Source of the DNA: Alcaligenaceae bacterium
GTDB taxonomy: Bacteria; Pseudomonadota; Gammaproteobacteria; Burkholderiales; Burkholderiaceae
Assembly (NCBI GenBank): GCA_947445495.1
Contig: CANFEI010000068.1
Location: forward strand, 1 to 6,642
DNA length: 6,642 nucleotides
Reading direction: 5' to 3'
Positions 1-5,539 of this stretch are shown here, one piece after another; position 1 is the first letter of the stretch, and every line of letters begins with the position of its first letter. Made by a program: the position numbers and the translations under genes. The notes under the pieces are model-generated. The model did no database searches. It saw only the letters and a program-made list of their open reading frames with translations, and was not told the DNA's origin.

Positions 1-1
1 G

Positions 2-640
2 GATACGGGTTTTAGCGCGCGCCAAGCCAAAGAAAGGGGGCGTACGCTCTTGCGCTGTCCGATTGAGTCGCTGTCCTTGCTGGGGATCGCGCCAGAAGAC
101 ATTCAAGATGTCGTGCTGACACACCTGCATTACGACCATGCAGGCAATATCGATTTATTGCCTAATGCGCGGTTCCATGTTCAAGACGGTGAGGTGGACT
201 ACGCCTGCGGTCGCCATATGTGCCACGGGTTGTTCCGTCATGCCTATGATATTGAGGACGTGGTCTCGCTAATCCGTCGCTTATACGCGAATCGCGTGGT
301 GTTCCATGATGGTCGTCAAGAGCTTGCCCCCGGGATCGAATTGATAAAAATCGGCGGACACACCAAGGGACTGCAGTCCTTGCGTGTGCACACGGCGCGC
401 GGCTGGGTAGTGTTGGCCTCGGACGCCAGCCACTATTACGACAACATGGAAAAGCCGTCCCCCTTTCCGATTGTGTTTCATATTGGAGAGATGTTGGCGG
501 GTTACGACACGTTGCGTGCGGCGGCCGCCTCGTTCCAGCACATCATTCCTGGGCACGATCCGCAAGTGCGAGAGCGCTATCCCTTTCATGGCAATCCAGC
601 CGATGACATCGTGGCCTTGCACCAACCGCCCAAAGCGTGA
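2..640 (+). CDS. MBL-fold metallohydrolase, N-acyl homoserine lactonase family (5' truncated)
   Basis: The frame is open to the left edge (it begins D-T-G-F in the first codons), so the TTG at 50 is not the real start and the N-terminus is missing. 212 residues are visible. The metal-binding signature T-H-L-H-Y-D-H lies at 119-139 (His 122-124, His 128-130, Asp 134-136, His 137-139). A further His in GGHTKG is at 359-361, the bridging Asp in ASDASHYYD at 422-424 and the last His in IPGHDP at 554-556, so the full dinuclear zinc ligand set of the lactonase-type metallo-beta-lactamase fold is present. The family opens lactone rings, classically acyl-homoserine lactone signals, but close relatives act on other esters or lactones, so the substrate is inferred. 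No signal peptide can be judged. It ends about 320 bases before ahcY and is separated from it by ahcY's own promoter, so it is probably not part of that operon. Confidence 0.85.
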   Translation, partial: DTGFSARQAKERGRTLLRCPIESLSLLGIAPEDIQDVVLTHLHYDHAGNIDLLPNARFHVQDGEVDYACGRHMCHGLFRHAYDIEDVVSLIRRLYANRVVFHDGRQELAPGIELIKIGGHTKGLQSLRVHTARGWVVLASDASHYYDNMEKPSPFPIVFHIGEMLAGYDTLRAAAASFQHIIPGHDPQVRERYPFHGNPADDIVALHQPPKA

Positions 641-701
641 TCACCGGCCCGAGCGATGGCGTAATCGGCAGCCTAATCGCTTAAATATCTCGGGGTCTTT
701 G

Positions 702-716
702 GTGCGCGGTGCGCAC
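702..716. repeat. Short perfect inverted repeat downstream of the MBL hydrolase
   Basis: GTGCGC (702-707) and GCGCAC (711-716) form a 6-bp stem with a 3-base GGT loop, extendable by a G-T and a T-A pair outward. It lies between the MBL gene stop and the ahcY promoter. No T-run follows, so it is not a standard intrinsic terminator; it may be a weak transcript end or chance. Confidence 0.35.
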
Positions 717-733
717 TACTAGGTGGGTAAACC

Positions 734-762
734 CTGCAAAAGGCCCTTAAACGGGCTACAAT
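734..762 (+). promoter_or_regulatory. Probable sigma70 promoter of ahcY
   Basis: A -10 box TACAAT (757-762, five of six consensus bases) has a weak -35 CTGCAA (734-739, three of six) 17 bases upstream. Initiation about seven bases after the -10 would fall at 769, exactly where the P1 stem of the SAH riboswitch begins. That agreement is the best support for this promoter. It implies that the riboswitch forms the very 5' end of the ahcY transcript. Confidence 0.6.
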
Positions 763-768
763 AGCCAT

Positions 769-873
769 GCTTTTGAGGAGCGTTGCGACGGAACGGTGTT
801 GGTTGTCCCGATATTCCGCCAGGCTCAAAAGCTTCCACGTTACCGTCGGCAAACCCGACCTTAACGGCGCTCA
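769..873 (+). ncRNA. SAH riboswitch (S-adenosylhomocysteine aptamer) controlling ahcY
   Basis: The conserved SAH riboswitch blocks appear in order: GAGGAGCG followed by TTGC (775-786), AGGCTC (821-826) and ACGGCGCTCA (864-873). P1 is a perfect 9-bp helix, GCTTTTGAG (769-777) with CTCAAAAGC (824-832). P2 starts with CGGAA (789-793) and TTCCG (814-818), with an upper CGG/CCG helix (794-796 with 808-810). P3 has CGTTA (838-842) with TAACG (862-866), capped by GTCGG/CCGAC (845-849 with 855-859). The pseudoknot pairs GAGCG (778-782) with CGCTC (868-872), plus a possible T-G wobble (783 with 867). Known members bind SAH, discriminate strongly against SAM, and switch on ahcY-type genes when SAH builds up. 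Position directly upstream of ahcY fits perfectly. No T-run follows, so control is likely at translation. Confidence 0.95.
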
Positions 874-948
874 CCCAATCCTGTCTTAGCAGCGTTTGTG
901 GTGGTGCCGTATCAATATAGCCCCCATTGCGTTGCGAGCAGGCCTACC

Positions 949-952
949 GGAG
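949..952 (+). promoter_or_regulatory. ahcY Shine-Dalgarno, inside a possible riboswitch-controlled sequestering helix
   Basis: GGAG lies 11 bases before the ATG at 964, a slightly long but workable spacing, and supports that start over an upstream GTG. GAGCCT (950-955), overlapping this site, is exactly complementary to the conserved AGGCTC (821-826) of the riboswitch, whose CTC is part of P1. A local AGGC/GCCT pairing (940-943 with 952-955) also brackets the site. When SAH stabilises P1 the AGGCTC strand would be unavailable and the site freed; this mechanism is inferred. Confidence 0.6.
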
Positions 953-963
953 CCTACTTAGCC

Positions 964-2379
964 ATGAATGCTGTGAAAGAAAAATTTGCTGATTACATCG
1001 TCGCCGATATCGGTCTCGCCGATTTTGGCCGTCGCGAAATCCAGATCGCTGAAACTGAAATGCCTGGCCTGATGGCCACACGCGAAGAGTTCGCCAAGAC
1101 CAAGCCGCTCAAAGGCGCCCGTATTACAGGCAGCCTGCACATGACCATTCAAACGGCCGTGCTGATCGAAACGCTACAAGTGCTTGGCGCCGAAGTGCGT
1201 TGGGCTTCGTGCAACATCTTCTCGACCCAAGACCACGCTGCTGCAGCGATCGCCGCAACGGGGACACCGGTTTTCGCTAAAAAAGGCGAGAGCTTGGTTG
1301 AGTATTGGGAATACACCCACAAGATTTTTGAATGGCCAGGCGACAAGCAAGCCAACATGATTCTGGATGACGGTGGCGACGCCACGTTGTTGCTGCATCT
1401 GGGAACAAAAGCGGAATCGGATCTTTCCGTGCTGAACAATCCCGGCTCGGAAGAAGAAGTCGTCTTGTTTGAAGCCATCAAGGCGCAGATTAAGAAAGAT
1501 CCAAAGTGGTACTCCACACGTCTGGCACAGATCAAAGGCGTGACAGAAGAGACCACGACGGGTGTGTTGCGTTTGTATCAAATGTCCAAAAAAGGCGAAC
1601 TCGCCTTTGCGGCCATTAACGTCAACGATTCGGTTACCAAGTCAAAGTTTGATAACTTGTACGGCTGCCGTGAGTCCTTGGTTGACGCGATTAAGCGCGC
1701 AACGGACGTAATGATTGCTGGCAAGATTGCCGTGGTGGCGGGTTATGGCGATGTGGGCAAGGGTTCAGCTCAAGCGCTAGCCGCTTTGCGTGCGCAAGTA
1801 TTGGTCACAGAAATCGATCCAATCTGCGCCCTGCAAGCCGCGATGGAAGGCTTCAAAGTCGTCACCATGGAAGAAGCAGCTGACAAAGCGGATATTTTCG
1901 TAACAGCGACGGGTAACTACAACGTGATTACACGTGCACACATGGACCGCATGAAAGATCAGGCCATCGTTTGCAACATCGGTCACTTCGATAATGAAAT
2001 CGATGTGGTTGGCATTGAAAATCTTCAGTGGGAAGAGATCAAGCCACAGGTCGATCACGTGATTTTCCCGGACGGCAAGCGCATCATCTTGTTGGCGAAG
2101 GGTCGTCTGGTGAATTTGGGCTGCGGTACGGGTCACCCTTCGTTTGTGATGTCGTCTTCGTTTACGAACCAGACGATCGCACAAATCGAATTGTTTAGCC
2201 GTAACGAGCAGTACAAATCGGGTCAGGTTTATGTGTTGCCTAAGCACCTCGACGAAAAAGTTGCGCGTTTGCACCTCAAGAAAATTGGCGCCAACCTAAC
2301 GTCACTGACCCCACAGCAAGCGGCATACATTAGCGTGAAGCAAGAAGGTCCTTTCAAGGGCGACGCATACCGCTATTGA
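964..2379 (+). CDS. ahcY: Adenosylhomocysteinase (SAH hydrolase)
   Basis: Cytosolic NAD-dependent enzyme that splits S-adenosylhomocysteine into homocysteine and adenosine, relieving product inhibition of methyltransferases. The 471 residues match the long bacterial form, with the roughly 40-residue insertion (about 150-190) absent from the human enzyme. Visible motifs: active-site LDDGGD (134-139) and EETTTG (195-200), the catalytic Lys226 and Asp230 in [12 protein letters not shown], the NAD-binding GYGDVGKG (260-267), the HFDNEID loop (341-347), and the C-terminal Lys465 with the YRY tail that reaches into a neighbouring subunit's cofactor site in the tetramer. The ATG at 964 was chosen because the protein then begins MNAVKEKF like its relatives and a GGAG lies upstream; an in-frame GTG at 898 would add 22 unconserved residues. 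The upstream SAH riboswitch indicates induction by its own substrate. First gene of a likely unit with the membrane protein and metF. Confidence 0.98.
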   Translation: MNAVKEKFADYIVADIGLADFGRREIQIAETEMPGLMATREEFAKTKPLKGARITGSLHMTIQTAVLIETLQVLGAEVRWASCNIFSTQDHAAAAIAATGTPVFAKKGESLVEYWEYTHKIFEWPGDKQANMILDDGGDATLLLHLGTKAESDLSVLNNPGSEEEVVLFEAIKAQIKKDPKWYSTRLAQIKGVTEETTTGVLRLYQMSKKGELAFAAINVNDSVTKSKFDNLYGCRESLVDAIKRATDVMIAGKIAVVAGYGDVGKGSAQALAALRAQVLVTEIDPICALQAAMEGFKVVTMEEAADKADIFVTATGNYNVITRAHMDRMKDQAIVCNIGHFDNEIDVVGIENLQWEEIKPQVDHVIFPDGKRIILLAKGRLVNLGCGTGHPSFVMSSSFTNQTIAQIELFSRNEQYKSGQVYVLPKHLDEKVARLHLKKIGANLTSLTPQQAAYISVKQEGPFKGDAYRY

Positions 2380-2392
2380 TGTTGCGTCGTTA

Positions 2393-2445
2393 ACGGGTGT
2401 GAGTCGGATGTTCAGACAAACACCCGTGAGCAGTGCTTACGGGAG
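2393..2445 (+). promoter_or_regulatory. Intercistronic two-state hairpin over the Shine-Dalgarno of the membrane protein gene
   Basis: Hairpin A: ACGGGTGT (2393-2400) pairs perfectly with ACACCCGT (2420-2427), and GTC (2403-2405) can pair with GAC (2415-2417) inside the loop. Hairpin B: CCCGTGAGC (2423-2431) pairs with GCTTACGGG (2435-2443) as nine base pairs, one of them a G-T wobble, closed by a three-base loop. A and B share CCCGT (2423-2427), so they cannot form together. Hairpin B buries GGG of the Shine-Dalgarno GGGAG (2441-2445), six bases before the ATG at 2452; hairpin A leaves it free. No T-run follows either stem, so neither is a standard terminator. I do not recognise it as a known RNA family; the regulatory role is inferred from the pairings. 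Confidence 0.5.
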
Positions 2446-2451
2446 ATTGAA

Positions 2452-2793
2452 ATGATGACATTATTGTTAGTCTGGATATTGAACGCTGTCGCACTGCTTG
2501 TCGTAGCCTATGTATTGCCAGGCATCGTTGTTGCGAGTTTTGGCTCTGCCATGCTCGCGGCTTTGGTGTTGGGTTTAATCAATAGTTTGGTTAAACCCGT
2601 CCTGATTCTGCTGACATTGCCAATCACCATTGTTACCCTCGGGCTGTTCTTACTTGTCTTGAACGTATTGATGTTCTGGTTTGCCGGTTCCATCCTCAAA
2701 GGGTTTCAAGTCAATGGTTTCTGGTGGGCCGCGGGCGGTGCGATTCTCTACAGCCTGATCTCAGGCTTCTTATCGAATTTGATTAATAAATGA
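2452..2793 (+). CDS. Small membrane protein, 'phage holin family' / Mycobacterial 4-TMS superfamily IV (YvlD-like)
   Basis: A 113-residue, very hydrophobic protein with four predicted membrane helices at about 3-22, 32-55, 58-80 and 90-110. The family pattern is clear: PGI near 23-25, GLINSLVKP (41-49), LPITIVTLGLF (56-66), the asparagine at 71 and the aromatic GFWW (89-92). The family label 'phage holin' comes from remote similarity; these are chromosomal inner-membrane proteins of unknown role and there are no phage genes here. The start is ATG 2452 or the adjacent ATG 2455; GGGAG (2441-2445) serves either. Its TGA stop overlaps the metF start codon (ATGA, 2790-2793), implying cotranslation. 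Being placed between two methyl-cycle enzymes suggests conserved co-expression, but no biochemical link can be read from the sequence. Confidence 0.9.
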   Translation: MMTLLLVWILNAVALLVVAYVLPGIVVASFGSAMLAALVLGLINSLVKPVLILLTLPITIVTLGLFLLVLNVLMFWFAGSILKGFQVNGFWWAAGGAILYSLISGFLSNLINK

Positions 2794-3635
2794 CCACTCA
2801 AAATAACCAGGCGTTCAGCCTGGAGTTTTTCCCCCCTCGTGACGCGGCTGCGCAGCAGCGTCTGATTGAGGGTGCGAAACAGATGTTGGTGATTCAGCCG
2901 CACTACGTCAGCGTGACGTTCGGTGCAGGCGGATCGACACGCGAAGGCACGCTCGACACGGTACGGACGATGCGCGATTTAGGGTGTGATGCGGCACCGC
3001 ATTTGTCATGTATCGGCGCGTCGCATGATGATCTGCGCGCGTTGTTGCAGCGTTACCGACAGGAGGGTGTCAACCGCATCGTCGCCCTACGCGGCGACAT
3101 GCCCTCAGGCATGGGGGCGGATGCCGCCGGTGCGTTGCGCCATGCTAACGATCTTGTCGAATTTATCCGTAAAGAGACGGGTGACTGGTTTCATATCGAA
3201 GTCGCTGCTTATCCAGAAATGCATCCACAGGCAGTGAGTCCTGAGCAGGACTTGATGCACTTTGTACGCAAAGTGCGCGCCGGTGCAGATAGTGCGATCA
3301 CGCAATACTTTTTTAATGCCGACGCATACTTTGATTTCGTTGATCGCGTGCAAGCTAAGGGGATCGATATCCCGATCGTGCCTGGCATCATGCCGATCAC
3401 CAATTACACACAGTTAATGCGCTTCTCAGAAATGTGTGGCGCGGAAGTGCCGCGCTGGATTCGTCTTCGTTTGGCGGGGATGGGTGACGATAAAGAGTCG
3501 ATTCGTGCATTTGGCGCAGAGGTGGTAACCGACCTGTGCGAGACCTTGCTCGACAACGGTGTCCCGGGTTTGCACTTCTATACTCTGAACAATGCAGAGG
3601 CCACCTTGGCGATCTGGCGTGGTTTGCAAGGATAG
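2790..3635 (+). CDS. metF: 5,10-methylenetetrahydrofolate reductase
   Basis: Cytosolic flavoprotein that reduces 5,10-methylene-tetrahydrofolate to 5-methyl-tetrahydrofolate, the methyl donor for methionine synthesis from the homocysteine released by AhcY. The 281-residue protein is the usual size of the bacterial single-domain TIM-barrel form (E. coli about 296). Key motifs: SLEFFPPRD (10-18) with Glu12 equivalent to the catalytic Glu28 of E. coli MetF, VTFGAGGSTREGT (42-54), PHLSCIG (70-76), ALRGDMP (99-105) with Asp103 equivalent to the FAD-contacting Asp120, EVAAYPEMHP, the folate-side SAITQYFFN stretch, PGIMPI, and the C-terminal GVPGLHFYTLN. No Shine-Dalgarno is visible before its ATG (the upstream bases are AT-rich) and it overlaps the preceding gene by four bases, so translation probably depends on coupling. 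A bidirectional terminator follows 44 bases after the stop. Confidence 0.97.
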   Translation: MTTQNNQAFSLEFFPPRDAAAQQRLIEGAKQMLVIQPHYVSVTFGAGGSTREGTLDTVRTMRDLGCDAAPHLSCIGASHDDLRALLQRYRQEGVNRIVALRGDMPSGMGADAAGALRHANDLVEFIRKETGDWFHIEVAAYPEMHPQAVSPEQDLMHFVRKVRAGADSAITQYFFNADAYFDFVDRVQAKGIDIPIVPGIMPITNYTQLMRFSEMCGAEVPRWIRLRLAGMGDDKESIRAFGAEVVTDLCETLLDNGVPGLHFYTLNNAEATLAIWRGLQG

Positions 3636-3678
3636 GTCCGGCCGGAAGTCGCTGTAATCAAGCAAGTAAGCAAGCAAT

Positions 3679-3711
3679 AAAAAAGGGGCCTCGTATAGAG
3701 GCCCCTTTTTT
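3679..3711. terminator. Bidirectional rho-independent terminator
   Basis: GGGGCCTC (3685-3692) and GAGGCCCC (3698-3705) form a perfect 8-bp GC-rich stem with the 5-base loop GTATA. It is flanked by six A's on the left (3679-3684) and six T's on the right (3706-3711), so it works on both strands: for the ahcY-metF unit on + and for the converging Bug receptor gene on -. Position between the two stop codons confirms the role. Confidence 0.95.
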
Positions 3712-3721
3712 GTTAGGACTG

Positions 3722-3757
3722 TTTAAACGGATTGCCGAAGGGGCAGATCCGTTCAAA
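3722..3757 (-). terminator. Second hairpin just after the Bug receptor gene stop (auxiliary terminator or 3' stabiliser)
   Basis: AACGGAT (3726-3732) pairs with ATCCGTT (3747-3753), continued inward by TGCC/GGCA (3733-3736 with 3742-3745) after a one-base bulge, and outward by TTT/AAA (3722-3724 with 3755-3757) after one mismatch. In the minus direction it begins only a few bases after the stop of the Bug gene and is followed by just TTTAAAC, a poor T-run. It therefore may act as a weak terminator or protect the 3' end, with the strong bidirectional hairpin beyond it. Confidence 0.55.
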
Positions 3758-3761
3758 GGGC

Positions 3762-4751
3762 TTAGTCAGCGTACTGACCGGCAGCCTTGAGCAATGGCGC
3801 CCATTTATTGATTTCGTCTTTTACCCATGCCTGTAAGGCTTCAGGAGTTTGCTTGGCTTCGGGGACGATGACTGCACCCAGGTCGGCTGCTTTAGCAATC
3901 ACGGCCGGATCCTTCAGTGCTGCCTTAAGCGATTGGTTCAAGCGTGCGGCGACTGGGGCTGGGATATTCTTTGGCCCATAGATGCCATGCCAAACCACGA
4001 TTTCGAAATCCTTGAGGCCGCCTTCACGCAAGGTTGGTGTATCTGGCAGATACGACAGACGCTCGGCGGATGTCACGCCGTAGAGCTTGACAGTTTTAGC
4101 TTTGATTTGCGCAAGAGTTTGTGTAGTTTGATCGCACAACACGTCGAGCTGGCCGCCTAGCAGCGCAATCATCGCGGGGCCTGTTCCGGAGTAGGGAATT
4201 GCGGTGAAGCCTACGCCCAACGCTTGCTGCAAGAGGGTGCCACACAGTTGCGACACGGCCCCTAGGCCAGCGTTTGCCAGGTTGAGCTTATTGCCTTGCG
4301 CTTTGGCATAAGCAATGAACTCGGCCATGTTGTTTGGTGGCAGGTCTTTGCGGCCAAGCAGAGTCATGGGCACGTCAGCAACGAGACCCACGTAGGTGAA
4401 GTCGGTCAGTGCATTGAAAGGCAGCTTGCGGTAGAGCGTGGGCGCTGTGGCCATCCCGTTGTGATGGATCAATAGCGTGTAGCCATCAGCGGGTGCCTTG
4501 GCAACGAAGGCAGATGCGATCGTGCCGCCAGCACCCGCACGGTTTTCAATTACAACCGTTTGGCCAAGATCTTTAGTCATGGACGCAGCGATTGTCCGAG
4601 CCAGGATGTCGGTCGGGCCGCCTGCGGCAAACGGCACAACCAGCGAAACTGGCTTAGTCGGAAAGGTCTGTGCCATTGAGGCGCCAGTAAGGGCTGTCGA
4701 GATCAAACCGGCGGCAAGCATTAAGCCGCGAAGTGTTTTTGAGAAGGTCAT
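3762..4751 (-). CDS. Bug-family periplasmic substrate-binding protein (tripartite tricarboxylate receptor)
   Basis: Exported binding protein of the Bug/TctC family, which captures small carboxylates or related metabolites in the periplasm; the ligand cannot be predicted. With the ATG at 4751 it has 329 residues, normal for the family. A signal peptide is clear: basic start MTFSKTLRG, hydrophobic stretch to about 22, and likely cleavage after ASMA (residue 27) before QTFP. The mature protein shows the family landmarks PTKPVSLVVPFAAGGPTDILAR (31-52) with Asp48 in the ligand-binding GGPTD turn, ENRAGAGGTIAS (69-80), APADGYTLL (86-94), IPYSGTGPAM (185-194) and GGQLDVL (199-205). A longer frame to 4817 adds 22 charged residues ahead of the signal and is disfavoured. 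No TctA/TctB membrane genes are next to it, so it is an orphan receptor, common in Burkholderiales. It lies 129 bases after the cyclo-ligase gene on the same strand. Confidence 0.93.
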   Translation of the reverse strand: MTFSKTLRGLMLAAGLISTALTGASMAQTFPTKPVSLVVPFAAGGPTDILARTIAASMTKDLGQTVVIENRAGAGGTIASAFVAKAPADGYTLLIHHNGMATAPTLYRKLPFNALTDFTYVGLVADVPMTLLGRKDLPPNNMAEFIAYAKAQGNKLNLANAGLGAVSQLCGTLLQQALGVGFTAIPYSGTGPAMIALLGGQLDVLCDQTTQTLAQIKAKTVKLYGVTSAERLSYLPDTPTLREGGLKDFEIVVWHGIYGPKNIPAPVAARLNQSLKAALKDPAVIAKAADLGAVIVPEAKQTPEALQAWVKDEINKWAPLLKAAGQYAD

Positions 4752-4757
4752 ATCGTG

Positions 4758-4761
4758 CTCC
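4758..4761 (-). promoter_or_regulatory. Shine-Dalgarno that fixes the Bug receptor start
   Basis: Read on the minus strand this is GGAG, six bases before the ATG at 4751. It supports that start, which also places the signal peptide at the N-terminus, over the upstream ATG at 4817. Confidence 0.8.
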
Positions 4762-4783
4762 AGTCGTTGTATATCTAAACGTA

Positions 4784-4789
4784 ATTTTA
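4784..4789 (-). promoter_or_regulatory. Possible -10 element for the Bug receptor gene
   Basis: On the minus strand this reads TAAAAT, five of six bases of the sigma70 -10 consensus, about 33 bases before the start codon. No acceptable -35 box sits 16-18 bases upstream (the closest strong hexamer, TTGACC at 4804-4799, is too near). The gene may have its own weak or activator-dependent promoter, or be read through from the cyclo-ligase gene, after which I see no clear terminator. Confidence 0.25.
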
Positions 4790-4880
4790 GCTTGATACGG
4801 TCAAAGCGACTGCACATTGCCCCTGTATCCCATGAGGTGGCTCAAAGATAGGTTCAATTGTCCGGGAGCGTCGAAATCGT

Positions 4881-5483
4881 TCAGAGCGGTGCTTTTGGCA
4901 CCCAGCCAGTCGGGGTAGCGATCGCATGCAGCACAAAATCGTGGGCTGCAGCCTCAAAGCCAGGGGTCTCGGGTATTTGTGCCTCATTCCAGGCTATTCC
5001 GAGGGTGACAAGGAATCGATTGTCTTGCATCAGTTTGGCGAGACTTCGATCGTAGTAGCCACCGCCATAGCCAAGACGCTCGGCGCGCGGCCCAAAACCA
5101 AGGGTTGGCACGAGTACAACATCAGGAATGAGCGGTCGGTTGCGTGCGGGCTCAAGCACCCCAAAGGCGCCTTCGCTTAGGCTGTCGCTCGGCATCCAGC
5201 GATGAAACTCTAGCGGCATTGTCGGGCCAACGACCGCGGGCAGTGCAACATGGACGCCTTGCTCGTGCAACCAAACCAGTAGGGGACGAATATCAGGCTC
5301 GTCAGCCAGCGGCCAAAATCCCGCAACGACTCGACCCCGCAAGGTGGGCTCGCCGCGCTGGCTAAACCAGTAGCGGACCTGCGCGCAAAGCAGGTTGCTG
5401 TGCCGTTGACGCTGATCAAGCGGAATCGTCTTACGAAGCTCGCGAAGGCGCATCCTGAGCGTGTCTGCGTTATTCTTCAACAT
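4881..5483 (-). CDS. 5-formyltetrahydrofolate cyclo-ligase (5,10-methenyltetrahydrofolate synthetase)
   Basis: Cytosolic ATP-dependent enzyme that converts 5-formyl-tetrahydrofolate to 5,10-methenyl-tetrahydrofolate, rescuing the storage or inhibitory folate into the active pool that also feeds MetF. The 200-residue length is typical (the E. coli relative is YgfA, also called Fau). Family marks: the Arg-rich N-terminal helix LRMRLRELRK (9-18), FWPLADEPDIRPL (56-68) with the substrate-side Glu62, ALPAVVG (80-86), GAFGVLEP (105-112), and the signature phosphate-binding run GFGPRAERLGYGGGYYDR (129-146). The ATG at 5483 is the furthest possible start before an in-frame stop, but no Shine-Dalgarno precedes it; Met11 (5453) is an alternative that would still keep the core intact. 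Transcribed divergently from the lytic transglycosylase gene. The symbols ygfA/fau are used for relatives; I leave it open. Confidence 0.95.
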   Translation of the reverse strand: MLKNNADTLRMRLRELRKTIPLDQRQRHSNLLCAQVRYWFSQRGEPTLRGRVVAGFWPLADEPDIRPLLVWLHEQGVHVALPAVVGPTMPLEFHRWMPSDSLSEGAFGVLEPARNRPLIPDVVLVPTLGFGPRAERLGYGGGYYDRSLAKLMQDNRFLVTLGIAWNEAQIPETPGFEAAAHDFVLHAIATPTGWVPKAPL

Positions 5484-5510
5484 ATAGGAGCGTTGATCGC
5501 CAAATGTGTA

Positions 5511-5539
5511 TTGATAAACCGTTTATGACTATTCGACAA
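5511..5539 (-). promoter_or_regulatory. Candidate promoter of the cyclo-ligase gene
   Basis: On the minus strand, TTGTCG (5539-5534, four of six -35 bases) is followed after exactly 17 bases by TATCAA (5516-5511, four of six -10 bases). Initiation would fall near 5504, giving a leader of about 20 bases before the ATG at 5483. Moderate match, plausible position. Confidence 0.4.
5514..5526. repeat. 13-bp palindrome in the divergent promoter region
   Basis: ATAAACCGTTTAT is a perfect inverted repeat with six-base arms around a single C. It overlaps the candidate -10 of the cyclo-ligase promoter and lies 26 bases before the transglycosylase start at 5552, so it could be an operator serving both directions. 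It is short and AT-rich enough to be chance. Confidence 0.35.

Noticed and set aside
50..52. TTG as start of the MBL hydrolase
   Set aside because: The frame continues to the window edge with family-like sequence (DTGF...), so the gene is truncated rather than starting here.
898..963. In-frame GTG extension of ahcY by 22 residues
   Set aside because: The extension is unlike AhcY N-termini, no ribosome site precedes 898, and the ATG at 964 has GGAG upstream and gives the familiar beginning.
1149..2274. Long antisense open frames inside ahcY (1149-1556, 1174-1581, 1777-2274)
   Set aside because: They overlap a strongly conserved enzyme gene, have no recognisable domains and arise from its codon composition.
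2452..2793. Prophage remnant suggested by the 'holin' family name
   Set aside because: No other phage genes, integrase or attachment sites are present, and the gene is overlapped with metF in a housekeeping unit.
3637..3646. Palindrome TCCGGCCGGA just after the metF stop
   Set aside because: Only three stem pairs are possible with a four-base loop; no T-run, and the real terminator lies shortly downstream.
3660..3675. Four AAGN tetranucleotides before the terminator
   Set aside because: Too short and imperfect to call a meaningful repeat or CRISPR-like element.
3536..3790. Plus-strand open frame running from the end of metF across the terminator
   Set aside because: It reads through a perfect bidirectional terminator in a frame different from metF and resembles no protein I know.
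4752..4817. Longer start for the Bug receptor at 4817
   Set aside because: It would put 22 charged residues before the signal peptide and has no ribosome site, whereas 4751 has GGAG six bases upstream.
4498..4851. Plus-strand open frame opposite the Bug receptor's N-terminal region
   Set aside because: Shadow of the signal-peptide and N-domain codons; no ribosome site and no recognisable domain.
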